Below are positions 25,491 through 33,819 of a DNA stretch of 43,297 bases, piece by piece. How positions within the stretch are numbered: position 1 is the first letter of the stretch; the number at the start of each line of letters is the position of its first letter. The DNA is from Planctomycetaceae bacterium (GTDB lineage: Bacteria > Planctomycetota > Planctomycetia > Pirellulales > Pirellulaceae). The stretch spans positions 1 to 43,297 of the forward strand of contig RECD01000078.1 in the NCBI GenBank assembly GCA_007694185.1, written 5' to 3'. The notes below the pieces were generated by a model that searched no databases, was not told where the DNA came from, and saw nothing but the letters and a program-made list of their open reading frames with translations. The position numbers were made by a program, and so were the translations under genes.

Positions 25491-26285
25491 ATGCGAATTC
25501 TATTTTTGGGCGACATCGTCGGCCGCCCCGGATACGCGGCGGTCACCGAGCGGTTGTCGGAAATCCGCGATCAGGAATCGGTCGATTTCGTCATCGCCAA
25601 TGCGGAAAACGCGGCAGATGGCTCAGGATTGACCGTCCGGCAATTTCGTGGGTTGGTCGCTGCCGGCGTCGATGTGATCACCATGGGTGATCACGTTTAC
25701 CGGAAATTGGAGCTCAAGCCCGTGCTGGAGACCGATCCGCGGATCGTCAAACCGGCGAACTATCCCGAAGCTGCCCCCGGGCGTCCCTGGACGGTCGTGC
25801 GGTCGCGATCCGGCGTTCCCGTCGCGGTGCTGTCGCTGATGGGGCGAGTCTTCATGCGTCCGGTCGACTGTCCCTTTCAGGCGGCAGACCGGTATTTGGC
25901 GGAGATCCCACCCGAGGTGAAGGTCCGGATCGTTGACGTCCATGCCGAGGCGACGAGCGACAAGCAGACCCTCGCCCGTTACCTGGACGGTCGGGTGACT
26001 GCCGTGTTGGGGACGCACACGCATGTGCCGACCGCAGACGCGGGGTTGTTAGCTGGCGGCACGGCCTACCAGACGGACGTCGGCATGACCGGGCCCTACG
26101 ACGGTGTCATCGGCCGCGCCTTCGATCGGGTGCTGGCGACCACGGTTACCTTCGAACCGACGCACTTCCACGTCGCCACCGGCGATGTCCGGATTTGCGG
26201 TGCCGTGGTCGAGGTCGATCCGGAAACGGGCTTGGCAACCGCGATACGTCGCTACGAACGGGCCGAACCGGGCCCCGCCGAGTAG
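25491..26285 (+). CDS. YmdB-family metallophosphoesterase
   Basis: A 264-residue member of the YmdB/TIGR00282 family, whose Bacillus subtilis prototype hydrolyses cyclic nucleotides (including 2',3'-cAMP) and affects biofilm formation and nanotube production. Metal-site residues align well: D8 in 'LFLGDIVG', E39/N40 in 'ANAENAADG', H68, H151 in 'VDVHAEATSDK' and H176/H178 in 'GTHTHVPTADA'. The canonical Asn67 is Asp here ('ITMGDHVYR'). ATG 25491 is chosen because the family begins directly with 'MRILFLGD'. It converges on the Dabb gene with five bases between the stops. Confidence 0.92.
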   Translation: MRILFLGDIVGRPGYAAVTERLSEIRDQESVDFVIANAENAADGSGLTVRQFRGLVAAGVDVITMGDHVYRKLELKPVLETDPRIVKPANYPEAAPGRPWTVVRSRSGVPVAVLSLMGRVFMRPVDCPFQAADRYLAEIPPEVKVRIVDVHAEATSDKQTLARYLDGRVTAVLGTHTHVPTADAGLLAGGTAYQTDVGMTGPYDGVIGRAFDRVLATTVTFEPTHFHVATGDVRICGAVVEVDPETGLATAIRRYERAEPGPAE

Positions 26286-26290
26286 CGCCG

Positions 26291-26740
26291 CTACCGCTGT
26301 GCCCAGTAATCGACGACGGTCGCCTTTTCCAAGTGGGGTTTCAATACCTCAACAAACTTCTGGTGAGCGGGGTGAGGCAGGTAGGCATCGCGATCGGCTT
26401 CGCTCTTGAATGTTATCAAAAAGCAGTGCGTCAGCCCCCCGTCGAGCCCTTCGGGGCTGTTGTTCACGCCATATTCGAAATCGGCGATTTCCGAAATCTG
26501 GGACGGTAATTTTCGAAACTCGTCGACGACGTTTCGGACATCGTCCGGGCCGCTGGAGGCCTTGAATTGGAACAAAACCACATGACGCAGCATCTTGGGG
26601 GTTTCCGGCTGGGCTTGGGCTTGGCTGAAGTTTGTGGTGAGCCCCAGAACGGCCAAGGAACCGAACGCGACAAGGGCCAGGGATCGCGGGCATAAGAGTC
26701 GTTGGCGGGCGACGGTGGCAAGCTTCGGCTGACGCGTCAT
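26291..26740 (-). CDS. Secreted Dabb-family (stress-responsive A/B barrel) protein
   Basis: A 149-residue protein with an N-terminal signal peptide ('LALVAFGSLAVLGLTTNFSQAQA') followed by one Dabb domain: 'LRHVVLFQFKASSGPDDVRN', 'DFEYGVNNSPEGLDGGLTHC' and 'YLPHPAHQKFVEVLKPHL' are typical of this ferredoxin-like dimeric fold. Members have unknown or diverse roles; export of the domain is a feature often seen in planctomycetes. The Ser/Thr kinase gene ends 119 bases upstream on the same strand. Confidence 0.88.
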   Translation of the reverse strand: MTRQPKLATVARQRLLCPRSLALVAFGSLAVLGLTTNFSQAQAQPETPKMLRHVVLFQFKASSGPDDVRNVVDEFRKLPSQISEIADFEYGVNNSPEGLDGGLTHCFLITFKSEADRDAYLPHPAHQKFVEVLKPHLEKATVVDYWAQR

Positions 26741-26858
26741 GGGACGTACCTCGTGGGCAAGGGCGGGTTGGGGGAACTGACTGGCGGACGATTGCCCGGC
26801 CGGGTGTTGTTCGACCAGGCTGGGAGCAGCGGTAGGCGAGCCCTGCCGCGACCGCGGT

Positions 26859-28358
26859 TCAGCTCGATTCCAATCTCCGAAATTTCTCGGCGCCGATGAT
26901 CGACGGCAACGAACGCTGGGTTTCGGGCCGAGATTCGAGCAGCGCCTGATAGGTTCTGCGAAGTTTACCCCAAAGCTCGGTCGTCTGGGGGGAATCGGCC
27001 GGATTCAGGTCGAGCAGTTGGGCGAGCGCGGCCGCCCGAAAGAGCCGGTCGACCGCGGGGTCATCAGCGATTCTCTCGAGGATCGTCACGGCCTCCGGTT
27101 GACGCTGCAAGCGGACCAGCAGACGGGCCAACTGCAGTTCCGCCTTGATCGCGTAGGAGGCATTCGTGTCGTTGTCAGCGGCGGGAAAATGCTCGCTGAC
27201 CGCTTTCCAGCCTGCGATGTCATCCCGGCTGACGGCCGCCAAAAATTGCTGTTGGACCGTTTCCTTCGCGGGGACACGATCGGGGCGGAGCAGTCGCGGC
27301 ACGGTGTGGGGGTGTCGGGGGATCGCCACGTAGGTTCCGACGGCCACCGCGAGGATCGGGAACAGCAACCCGACAAGCCGCCGCTTACGGGCCTGGCGGC
27401 GCTGGCGGGTTTCGGCCAACATCACTTGCTGTAACCGGACGGTCGCTTCCGCGGTGCCCCCGGCAAAGGCTTCGATCGGCAACCCGGACTGATCGCCGAT
27501 CCAGCTGGACAGCTCCGCAGCCGACTCGAACCGATCTGCCGGATTTTTGGCCATCATCCGGTTGATGGCCGCCAGCAACCAAGCGGGAAATGTTGTGTTG
27601 CCGCGGAGCGTCGGCAGCGGTTTGGCGGTCTCGTTTAGGTGTTGCAGCGCGACCGCCAGCGGTTCGTCCGCATCGAACGGCGGCTGACCGGATAGCAAGA
27701 AGTAGAGCGAGCAGCCGAGTGAGTAGAGGTCGCTGCGGTGATCGACCGCTTTTCCCTGGACCTGCTCCGGGCTCATGTACCTCGGCGTTCCCATCGTCAG
27801 GCCGGCCTGCGTCAGGTCGCAGCCTCCTTCGAGCCGTGCCAGCCCGAAATCGGCGACCTTGATATCCCCATGCCGTGACTGGAGGATGTTTTCAGGCTTG
27901 ATGTCCCGATGAATGATGCCCATTCGGTGTGCGGCCATCAGCGCCAGCGTGACGGCCCGCAACACCGCGACCGCATCCTCGATCGACAGGGGCCCATGGC
28001 TTTCGACCCGTTCCCGAAGGTTCGGGCCGTCTACCAATTCCTGAGCGATGTAGTGATGGTCCCCTTCGCGGCCGACCTCGTAGACCTGCACGATGTTGGG
28101 GTGACTCAGCTTGGCGGCCGCGCGGGCTTCCCGGCGGAACCGTTCGACGTACTCGGTATCGTTGGCCAGTTTTCGGCGAAGCACCTTCAAGGCGACCTGG
28201 CGGTCGAGCGATTGGTGCAGCGCCACGTAAACGTCCGCCATGCCGCCCCGCCCCAGTCGCCTCAGCACCTGGTAGTCGCCCAGCCGCGTGCCGATCAGGT
28301 TCGCCGCGCTGGTGTCGCCGCCGCCGTCGCTGGCGGAGGTCGGGTTGGATTCGCTCAT
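26859..28358 (-). CDS. Membrane-anchored Ser/Thr protein kinase
   Basis: A 499-residue Hanks-type kinase. The glycine loop 'LGRGGMADV' (35-43), catalytic K58, HRDIKPEN (150-157), DFG (170-172) and 'GTPRYMSPEQ' are intact, so it should be active. One membrane helix at about 330-350 ('LVGLLFPILAVAVGTYVAI') leads to an extracytoplasmic part of about 145 residues made of helical, TPR-like segments. The ATG at 28358 overlaps the larE stop (ATGA), so the two are co-translated, a link that invites a functional question. It is the last of four tightly packed minus-strand genes. Confidence 0.93.
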   Translation of the reverse strand: MSESNPTSASDGGGDTSAANLIGTRLGDYQVLRRLGRGGMADVYVALHQSLDRQVALKVLRRKLANDTEYVERFRREARAAAKLSHPNIVQVYEVGREGDHHYIAQELVDGPNLRERVESHGPLSIEDAVAVLRAVTLALMAAHRMGIIHRDIKPENILQSRHGDIKVADFGLARLEGGCDLTQAGLTMGTPRYMSPEQVQGKAVDHRSDLYSLGCSLYFLLSGQPPFDADEPLAVALQHLNETAKPLPTLRGNTTFPAWLLAAINRMMAKNPADRFESAAELSSWIGDQSGLPIEAFAGGTAEATVRLQQVMLAETRQRRQARKRRLVGLLFPILAVAVGTYVAIPRHPHTVPRLLRPDRVPAKETVQQQFLAAVSRDDIAGWKAVSEHFPAADNDTNASYAIKAELQLARLLVRLQRQPEAVTILERIADDPAVDRLFRAAALAQLLDLNPADSPQTTELWGKLRRTYQALLESRPETQRSLPSIIGAEKFRRLESS

Positions 28359-29317
28359 CCGCTGCTCACTTCGGCCGTGGGTAGGGTCAGGGCAACGAGC
28401 CGATTCAGCGAGCCGCTTCGGAAGCCTTCCAAATCGACGGTGATGGCGCGAAAGCCGAGATCACGAAAGTGACTACGCAGTCGCCCGATCAACGGTTGGG
28501 CGACCAACCGCGCGATCTCTTCCTCCACGACCTCGATTCTCGCCAATTCATCCGGGTGCAATCTGACCCGCAACGGAGAAAACCCGTGCTCGCCCAGCCA
28601 GGACTCAGCCCGTTCGATCCGTTTCAACCGTTCGGGGGTCACCTCCACGCCGTAGGCAATGCGACTGGCCAGGCAGGGGGCGGCCGGCAGTTCGGCGACG
28701 GACAATCCCCACAGCGCGGCGATCGCGCGGACGTCCCGTTTGCCGATTCCCAGATCGGCCAAGGGGGTTTGAACGGCGGCCAGGCGGCCCGCCTCGATCC
28801 CCGGCCGATGGTCACCCAGGTCGTCGGCGTTGGTCCCGGATACGATCTTCACGGCGGCCGGAATTCGCGGTGATCCGACCCCGGGGAGGGCCGCGGCACT
28901 CGCCCACTCGGCGATTTTTTGCAAGCTCCCGTACAGGGCCTGTTTGCAATGAAAGCAGCGGCGCGTGTCGTTGCGAATGTAGGCTGCGTGAGTTCCCTCG
29001 TCCGTTTCGACGGTCCGATGAGCGATCCCCAATTCCACAGCTACCCGGGAGGCGATCTCGCGTTGCGAGGTCGGTACGGCGGGGCTGAGTGCCGTCACCG
29101 CGATCGGCTGACGCTCCACCGGATCATCCGCCTGTGATCGAAGGCGGTGTGCCCGAACTGCCGCAGCCGCCACAACGGCGCTGTCCACACCACCCGAAAA
29201 GGCGATCACGCACGAGCCGATCGAAACCAACTTGGCGACAAGTTGATCAGCCAGTTGCTGTACCGCCAGCCCGTACGGGCCGGCGTCCGGATCGATCACA
29301 TCGCGGGTCAAAGTCAA
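28355..29317 (-). CDS. larE: ATP-dependent sacrificial sulfur transferase LarE-like
   Basis: A 320-residue PP-loop enzyme. 'AFSGGVDSAVV' (39-49) is the ATP pyrophosphatase loop, 'RRCFHCKQALYG' (119-130) and 'GTNADDLGDHRPG' match LarE, and C215 in 'AAPCLASRIAYG' is at the place of the sacrificial cysteine (C176) of Lactobacillus LarE. That enzyme donates its cysteine sulfur to make the nickel-pincer cofactor of lactate racemase. LarB, LarC and LarA are not in the window, so it may serve another sulfur-insertion reaction or work with distant partners. The TTG at 29317 is used; TTG 29311 is better spaced from GGAAG. It overlaps the kinase start. Confidence 0.88.
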   Translation of the reverse strand: MTLTRDVIDPDAGPYGLAVQQLADQLVAKLVSIGSCVIAFSGGVDSAVVAAAAVRAHRLRSQADDPVERQPIAVTALSPAVPTSQREIASRVAVELGIAHRTVETDEGTHAAYIRNDTRRCFHCKQALYGSLQKIAEWASAAALPGVGSPRIPAAVKIVSGTNADDLGDHRPGIEAGRLAAVQTPLADLGIGKRDVRAIAALWGLSVAELPAAPCLASRIAYGVEVTPERLKRIERAESWLGEHGFSPLRVRLHPDELARIEVVEEEIARLVAQPLIGRLRSHFRDLGFRAITVDLEGFRSGSLNRLVALTLPTAEVSSG

Positions 29318-29422
29318 CGTCTTCCGAAAGAGGGAGGATCACGGCGCCCCGACCGCGACGGGCGGTGGACGTTGGCAACGACCGAGCGAACCGAGCTGGT
29401 GAAACGAATTCCAAGCAGGCCC

Positions 29423-30325
29423 TCATCCCCATCGATCGATGGAGATTCGGACGAAAAACCCAGCGTCGAGAACCCGACCCTGCTGGTCCCTCAATTCTGA
29501 CCGGCCCGATTCGCATTGCAAAGGGTTGTCCGGTTTTCTGCCAAAGGCTTTGCTCCGTAGGTAGGCGGCGATTTCAAACTGATCGGGACGCTCCCCGTGG
29601 CCGGTCACCAGCAGCGACCGGCGGGGACCGGCGAGCAATTCCAGGCAATCGTCCAGCAGCGGCCAAAGGTCCCGTTGGATCCGCCACGCCTTGCCGTTCG
29701 GGGCGTGACCGTAGGAAGGCGGGTCGAGCACAACCGACTGATAGCGGCGGCCGCGGCGAAGTTCTCGGGTGACAAAGCGGGCCGCGTCTTCCACCAGAAA
29801 TCGGATCGGGGCGGTTCCTAAACCCGATTCCTCCGCAGCACGCCGGGCCGCTTGAACACTCGGTTTGGCGGCGTCCACGTGAGTCACCTCGGCCCCCGCG
29901 GCGGCCATCGCCAAGCTGCTGCCGCCGGTATGGGCGAACAGATTCAGGCACGTCGGGACGGGACCGGTCAGCGACTCGGCAGCGTCAAGTTCACCGGTTT
30001 CCGACGCATCCCGCCGGCGGAGCCGATCGGCCAACCAAGACCACTGCGGCATCTGTTCCGGGAAACAGCCGATGTGTCCCGACGGGGCCGGGCGAAACGG
30101 CAGCCGAAACGGACCGGCATCAAGCGACAAGTTTGGCGGCCAGGCTGTCCGGAACCGCCATTGGCGTGTTTCTTGGCAGAAGAAAGCGTCCGCCTGGGCC
30201 CAAGTCTGCGGCGGCAAGCGAGGCCGTTGGCCGCTCGCCGCGGGGCTGGGTCGATCGATCCGGTATCCGTGCAGCGATTCCAGCTTGCGCCCGTTCCCGA
30301 AATCGATCAACTGGTATCCGGACAA
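29423..30325 (-). CDS. Class I SAM-dependent methyltransferase (RlmI/RlmK-like)
   Basis: A 300-residue Rossmann methyltransferase. 'CLNLFAHTGGSSLAMAAAGA' is motif I, 'THVDAAKPSVQAAR' motif II, and 'VVLDPPSYGH' is the NPPY-like catalytic motif of RlmI/RlmK-type rRNA cytosine methyltransferases. The N-terminal 130 residues ('YQLIDFGNGRKLESLHGY', then 'DRPSPAA') are a planctomycete-style substrate domain rather than a PUA domain. The substrate is probably RNA, but this is inferred. The only start near the family's N terminus is TTG 30325, two bases after the upstream lipoprotein's stop, so translation is probably coupled. Confidence 0.85.
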   Translation of the reverse strand: MSGYQLIDFGNGRKLESLHGYRIDRPSPAASGQRPRLPPQTWAQADAFFCQETRQWRFRTAWPPNLSLDAGPFRLPFRPAPSGHIGCFPEQMPQWSWLADRLRRRDASETGELDAAESLTGPVPTCLNLFAHTGGSSLAMAAAGAEVTHVDAAKPSVQAARRAAEESGLGTAPIRFLVEDAARFVTRELRRGRRYQSVVLDPPSYGHAPNGKAWRIQRDLWPLLDDCLELLAGPRRSLLVTGHGERPDQFEIAAYLRSKAFGRKPDNPLQCESGRSELRDQQGRVLDAGFFVRISIDRWG

Positions 30326-30327
30326 GG

Positions 30328-31272
30328 CTAGCGGCGGATGGTCGGCGGTTGTTTGGGTGCTGGCGCTGGGTCGCCTTCGTTGTCCTCGATTAAACCAAAC
30401 GGTTCAGCGGTGGGTAAGTCCGCCACGCTGGTGGCGTCGGCGGGCTCGTCGGCTGGCGCTTCCGGCGGTTTGCGCCGTGATGGGTAACGACCCGAGACCG
30501 GCTTGCCGTCCTTGAAGCGAACTTCGGCCGAATAATTCACGGGCGGCCTGGAGTTCACCTCCTGCCGGTTCTCGACATAGTTTGCACCCGCCTTGGCGCT
30601 GTTCCGCGCGGCCTTCGAGGAGTCGCGGATGGAACCGCCTTGGAACGGGCCGATACCCATTACCCAAGTGCTGCGCGAGGTGGCGATCGATTTCGAGATC
30701 CCCGACTGCCAAAGCGGCTCACGGGTTTCTCGGTCGTAGGCAAAAGCGGCGATCTTCGCCGCGCCCTCGCGGGCATCGCGGCGGGCGACAGCCAATTCCG
30801 GCAGGTTGCGATTGTTCATCGGCATCGGGGCGACCATGCTGGCGGCGGCTCCCAGGATGTTGTTTTCCGGGATGCCGTAGGTGACGCGGTGGTCGTCCGC
30901 CCCCATGGTGCCGATTCGGCCTTCAATGATCACGTCCGCGGTCTCCGGCTTTTCCTGCAACTTGCACCCAGCGGCGATGATTTGCTGGCGGAGGGAGCTG
31001 ATCACGTACTCCGAATTGACGAAGGTATTCGACTTGATTGTCTTGATGTAGGTGTCGTCAAAGTAGACGCTATACCCCGACAACGGCCGGAAATCGATCG
31101 CGGCGATGCTGTTGTCCACCGCGGAACTGAGCACCAATTGCTCGGTCGCGTCCTGGATGCGGGTGGTCCCGCAGCCGGACAGCAGCCCAGCCAGGAGCAG
31201 CAGCACCAGGCAAGCGATCGGGTGGGGTGTCACGGGCAGACGCGACGAAGCGGGATGGACCGGAAGCGACAT
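30328..31272 (-). CDS. Lipoprotein, unknown function
   Basis: A 314-residue lipoprotein from ATG 31272, chosen because the signal sequence begins there: 'PIACLVLLLLAGLLSGC' with lipid-attached C34. The mature domain has 'YSVYFDDTYIKTIKSNTFVN' and 'ILGAAASMVAPMPMNNRNLPE', then a Pro/Ala-rich, probably disordered tail from about residue 255. Similar planctomycete lipoproteins exist (I think under a DUF6655 label, from memory), with no known function. It heads a tight minus-strand run with the methyltransferase, LarE and the kinase. Confidence 0.75.
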   Translation of the reverse strand: MSLPVHPASSRLPVTPHPIACLVLLLLAGLLSGCGTTRIQDATEQLVLSSAVDNSIAAIDFRPLSGYSVYFDDTYIKTIKSNTFVNSEYVISSLRQQIIAAGCKLQEKPETADVIIEGRIGTMGADDHRVTYGIPENNILGAAASMVAPMPMNNRNLPELAVARRDAREGAAKIAAFAYDRETREPLWQSGISKSIATSRSTWVMGIGPFQGGSIRDSSKAARNSAKAGANYVENRQEVNSRPPVNYSAEVRFKDGKPVSGRYPSRRKPPEAPADEPADATSVADLPTAEPFGLIEDNEGDPAPAPKQPPTIRR

Positions 31273-31530
31273 ACCGGAAGGAATAACCGATCGGCCGCCT
31301 GCCCGCCAAGTCCAGATGCTCGCCATCCCATCACCCATCCGTGGGCGTCGTCCGGTAGCGGCTGCCGCGGGGGGATGCTTGGCCGGAATTGTGGGTGGTC
31401 CTACTGCCACCGCTACGCTTGGGCCAATTCAGGGGTTAAAACAACGTCGCTGCGGCCGTGCGGTTTGGGATTCGCTCGGCCTTGTCGTCATCATCCGGCT
31501 CTCATCCCCGTTCGCCACGCGTCATCGACC

Positions 31531-32649
31531 ATGAAAATTAGCTGCAATCGGGAGATCCTGGCGTCTGCCTTCCAATTGGCGGCGAGCGTTGCCCCGGCGC
31601 GATCGCCCAAGGAAATCCTGCACAACGTTCGCCTCACCGCCACCCAAGGGGCCGTGCGGTTGACCGCGACGGATACCGAGGTTGGGATTCGGTTGGAGAT
31701 CACCGAAGGTGTCGAGATCGAGGCGGAGGGGACGGCGCTGTTACCCGTTGCCCGTACCGGCGCGATTTTGCGGGAAAGTAGCGACGAAACGCTGCGGCTG
31801 GCTACGGACGATTCGGCGATCCAGATTTTCGGCAGTCGCAGTAAATTTCGCCTGCCGGGGGCCAATCCGGACGAATTCCCGCCGATCGAGGGATTCCAGG
31901 AAGAGGTTTATCACGAGATTTCCGTGCCGTTGTTTCGCGACTTGGTCAAACGTACCGTCTTCGCGACCGACGCGGAAAGCAGTCGCTACGCCTTGGGCGG
32001 TGTTTTGTTGGAAATGGATGGCGATTCGGTGACCGCGGTCGGTACCGACGGTCGGCGGTTGGCGAGGATGGAAGGCCGTGGGGTGCCGGTCGGCGACCAT
32101 AAAACGGAGGGGATGTCGACGATCGTGCCGACGCGGGCCATCACGCTGATGGAGCGGGCGGTCACCGACTCGGACGGCGTGGTCCATCTGGCCGCCCGGT
32201 CCAACGACCTGTTGTTGCGGACGCCTCGCTGCGTGATCTATTCCCGCTTGGTGGAGGGCCGCTACCCGAATTGGCGTCAGGTCTTGCCTCGCCGCGACAA
32301 CGCCGTCCAGATCGAGATGATCGTCGGCCCCCTGTTCGCCGCCCTTCGCCAGGCCTCGATCGTGACCGATCACGAGAGCCGTGGCATCGACTTCTGCTTC
32401 GGTGACGGAACCCTGCGGCTGGAGGCCAACACCGCTTCGATCGGTTCGAGCCAAGTGGAATTGCCGATTCCCTACGCCGGCGAGCCGATCACGATGAAGA
32501 TGGACCACCGGTTCGTCGCCGATTTCTGCCGCGTGCTCGAGCCGGAACAGGCTTTCCTGATCGAGATCGAAAACGAGAATTCGCCCGCCTTGATGAGCAC
32601 CGACGACGGCTATGCCTATGTGATCATGCCGATGGCGAAGGAACGTTGA
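31531..32649 (+). CDS. dnaN: DNA polymerase III beta sliding clamp
   Basis: A 372-residue beta clamp, the ring that tethers DNA polymerase III to DNA and recruits repair polymerases. The three-domain length is normal; 'EILHNVRLTA', 'LLPVARTGAILRESSDE', 'RYALGGVLLEMDGD' and the C-terminal 'DDGYAYVIMPM' are standard signatures. ATG 31531 gives the usual N terminus ('MKISCNREIL'); a much longer open frame upstream has no similarity. dnaA, recF and gyrB are not next to it, so this is not the classical dnaA-dnaN origin locus. Confidence 0.97.
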   Translation: MKISCNREILASAFQLAASVAPARSPKEILHNVRLTATQGAVRLTATDTEVGIRLEITEGVEIEAEGTALLPVARTGAILRESSDETLRLATDDSAIQIFGSRSKFRLPGANPDEFPPIEGFQEEVYHEISVPLFRDLVKRTVFATDAESSRYALGGVLLEMDGDSVTAVGTDGRRLARMEGRGVPVGDHKTEGMSTIVPTRAITLMERAVTDSDGVVHLAARSNDLLLRTPRCVIYSRLVEGRYPNWRQVLPRRDNAVQIEMIVGPLFAALRQASIVTDHESRGIDFCFGDGTLRLEANTASIGSSQVELPIPYAGEPITMKMDHRFVADFCRVLEPEQAFLIEIENENSPALMSTDDGYAYVIMPMAKER

Positions 32650-32721
32650 TGCCCTTCTGGATCGTCCGTTTGGACCGTCCGTGCGGATCGGCTCGATGTC
32701 GCGTCGTTGGTCTCTCGGGCA

Positions 32722-32751
32722 TTGCGAATCGAAGTCGCCTCGGCTTACATT
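32722..32751 (+). promoter_or_regulatory. Candidate sigma-70 promoter of the response regulator-pyrB operon
   Basis: TTGCGA, an 18-base spacer and TACATT, each four of six to consensus, 73 bases after dnaN and about 150 before the response regulator. Confidence 0.3.
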
Positions 32752-32902
32752 GTGATTCCGGTCAAAGTTTGCCGGTTCGGGCGTTGTCCAGACCCCCACT
32801 CTCGGATTTCCTGTCCCGACGCAAGTTCGCCGACCTTCCCCACCCCGGCCCTGTCCGGATCCTCCGCACCGTACCCAACCGTCGGTTTCGCCGATTGATC
32901 TC

Positions 32903-33301
32903 ATGACTGAAGCCAGCCCAGCGGGAGCCAGTGTCGCCGCCAAAAAGGTCTTGATCGTCGACGACGATTACGAGATCGTCGACTCGATCCGATACGCCTT
33001 GGAGGATCAGGGGTACCGCGTCGTCGTGGCGAGGGATGGCAACCAGGGCCTGGCGTTGGCTGAACGGGAAAACCCGGACCTGATGATCCTCGACATGATG
33101 ATGCCGAAGCGGAGCGGCTTTTTGGTCTTGGAAAAGCTCCGCCGTGTTCGGGAAGCCCCGCTGCCGGTGATCATGATCACCGGCAACGAGGGGAGCCGGC
33201 ACAAGGCTTACGCCGAGTTGCTAGGGGTCAGTGACTACATCCGCAAACCGTTCGCGATGGATCGTTTGTTGCAAGCGGTCGCCAACCTGTTGGACGGTTG
33301 A
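32903..33301 (+). CDS. Response regulator, receiver domain only
   Basis: A 132-residue receiver protein: acidic D20-D22 ('IVDDDYE'), phosphoacceptor D64 in 'LMILDMMMPKRSG', T93 and K115 in 'YIRKPF' are present. The first 14 residues are an Ala/Ser-rich tail. It has no output domain. It is unlike the receiver at 14979-15416 in detail, so the two are not recent duplicates. The DUF423 gene begins five bases after its stop, making it the first gene of the pyrB operon. Confidence 0.92.
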   Translation: MTEASPAGASVAAKKVLIVDDDYEIVDSIRYALEDQGYRVVVARDGNQGLALAERENPDLMILDMMMPKRSGFLVLEKLRRVREAPLPVIMITGNEGSRHKAYAELLGVSDYIRKPFAMDRLLQAVANLLDG

Positions 33302-33306
33302 TCGAC

Positions 33307-33819
33307 ATGGCAGGGGAACAACCGGACCGGATCGCTCCCGACCCGAGTGTCCTGACAGGCGGCCCGAGTGTACCGAGCGAAACCTTTGTCGGTCGGTCGG
33401 CTGATGCGGGCAGCGGTTGGATTGCCGTGGCCGGTTGGTCCGGTTTCTTGGCGGTCCTGGTCGGTGCGTTCGGGGCTCACGGCTTGCCGGATTTTCTCGA
33501 ATCGCGATACGACCTGGCTCCGGACTTGCTCGCCAAACGGTTGGACCAGTTCGATGTCGGTGTCCGTTACCACCTGGGGCACTCCCTGGCCCTGTTGGCT
33601 TTGGCGTTGGCCGCTTCTGGTGGGATTGTACGTGGCGGTCGGCTGACGGGTTGGGTCCTCGGGTTGTTGTTGGCGGGGATCGTGCTGTTCAGCGGAAGCT
33701 TGTATGTTCTGGTGTTGTCCGACACGCCGCGTTGGGGGGCCGTGACGCCGCTGGGGGGCGTGCTCTGGTTGGTCGCGTGGGGCCTGATCGCGACCGCCTA
33801 CCGTCGCCGGTCACCTTGA
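33307..33819 (+). CDS. DUF423-family membrane protein
   Basis: A 170-residue protein with four membrane helices after a polar N-terminal 35 residues. '[13 protein letters not shown]' and '[15 protein letters not shown]' match the DUF423 (YgdD-like) family, small inner-membrane proteins of unknown function. The ATG at 33307 is used; a TTG at 33298 overlaps the stop of the response regulator. Its own stop overlaps the pyrB ATG (TGATG), so the two are coupled. Confidence 0.88.
   Translation: MAGEQPDRIAPDPSVLTGGPSVPSETFVGRSADAGSGWIAVAGWSGFLAVLVGAFGAHGLPDFLESRYDLAPDLLAKRLDQFDVGVRYHLGHSLALLALALAASGGIVRGGRLTGWVLGLLLAGIVLFSGSLYVLVLSDTPRWGAVTPLGGVLWLVAWGLIATAYRRRSP

Noticed and set aside
31273-31530. 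Replication origin next to dnaN
   Set aside because: I found no DnaA-box cluster, AT-rich unwinding element or dnaA gene.
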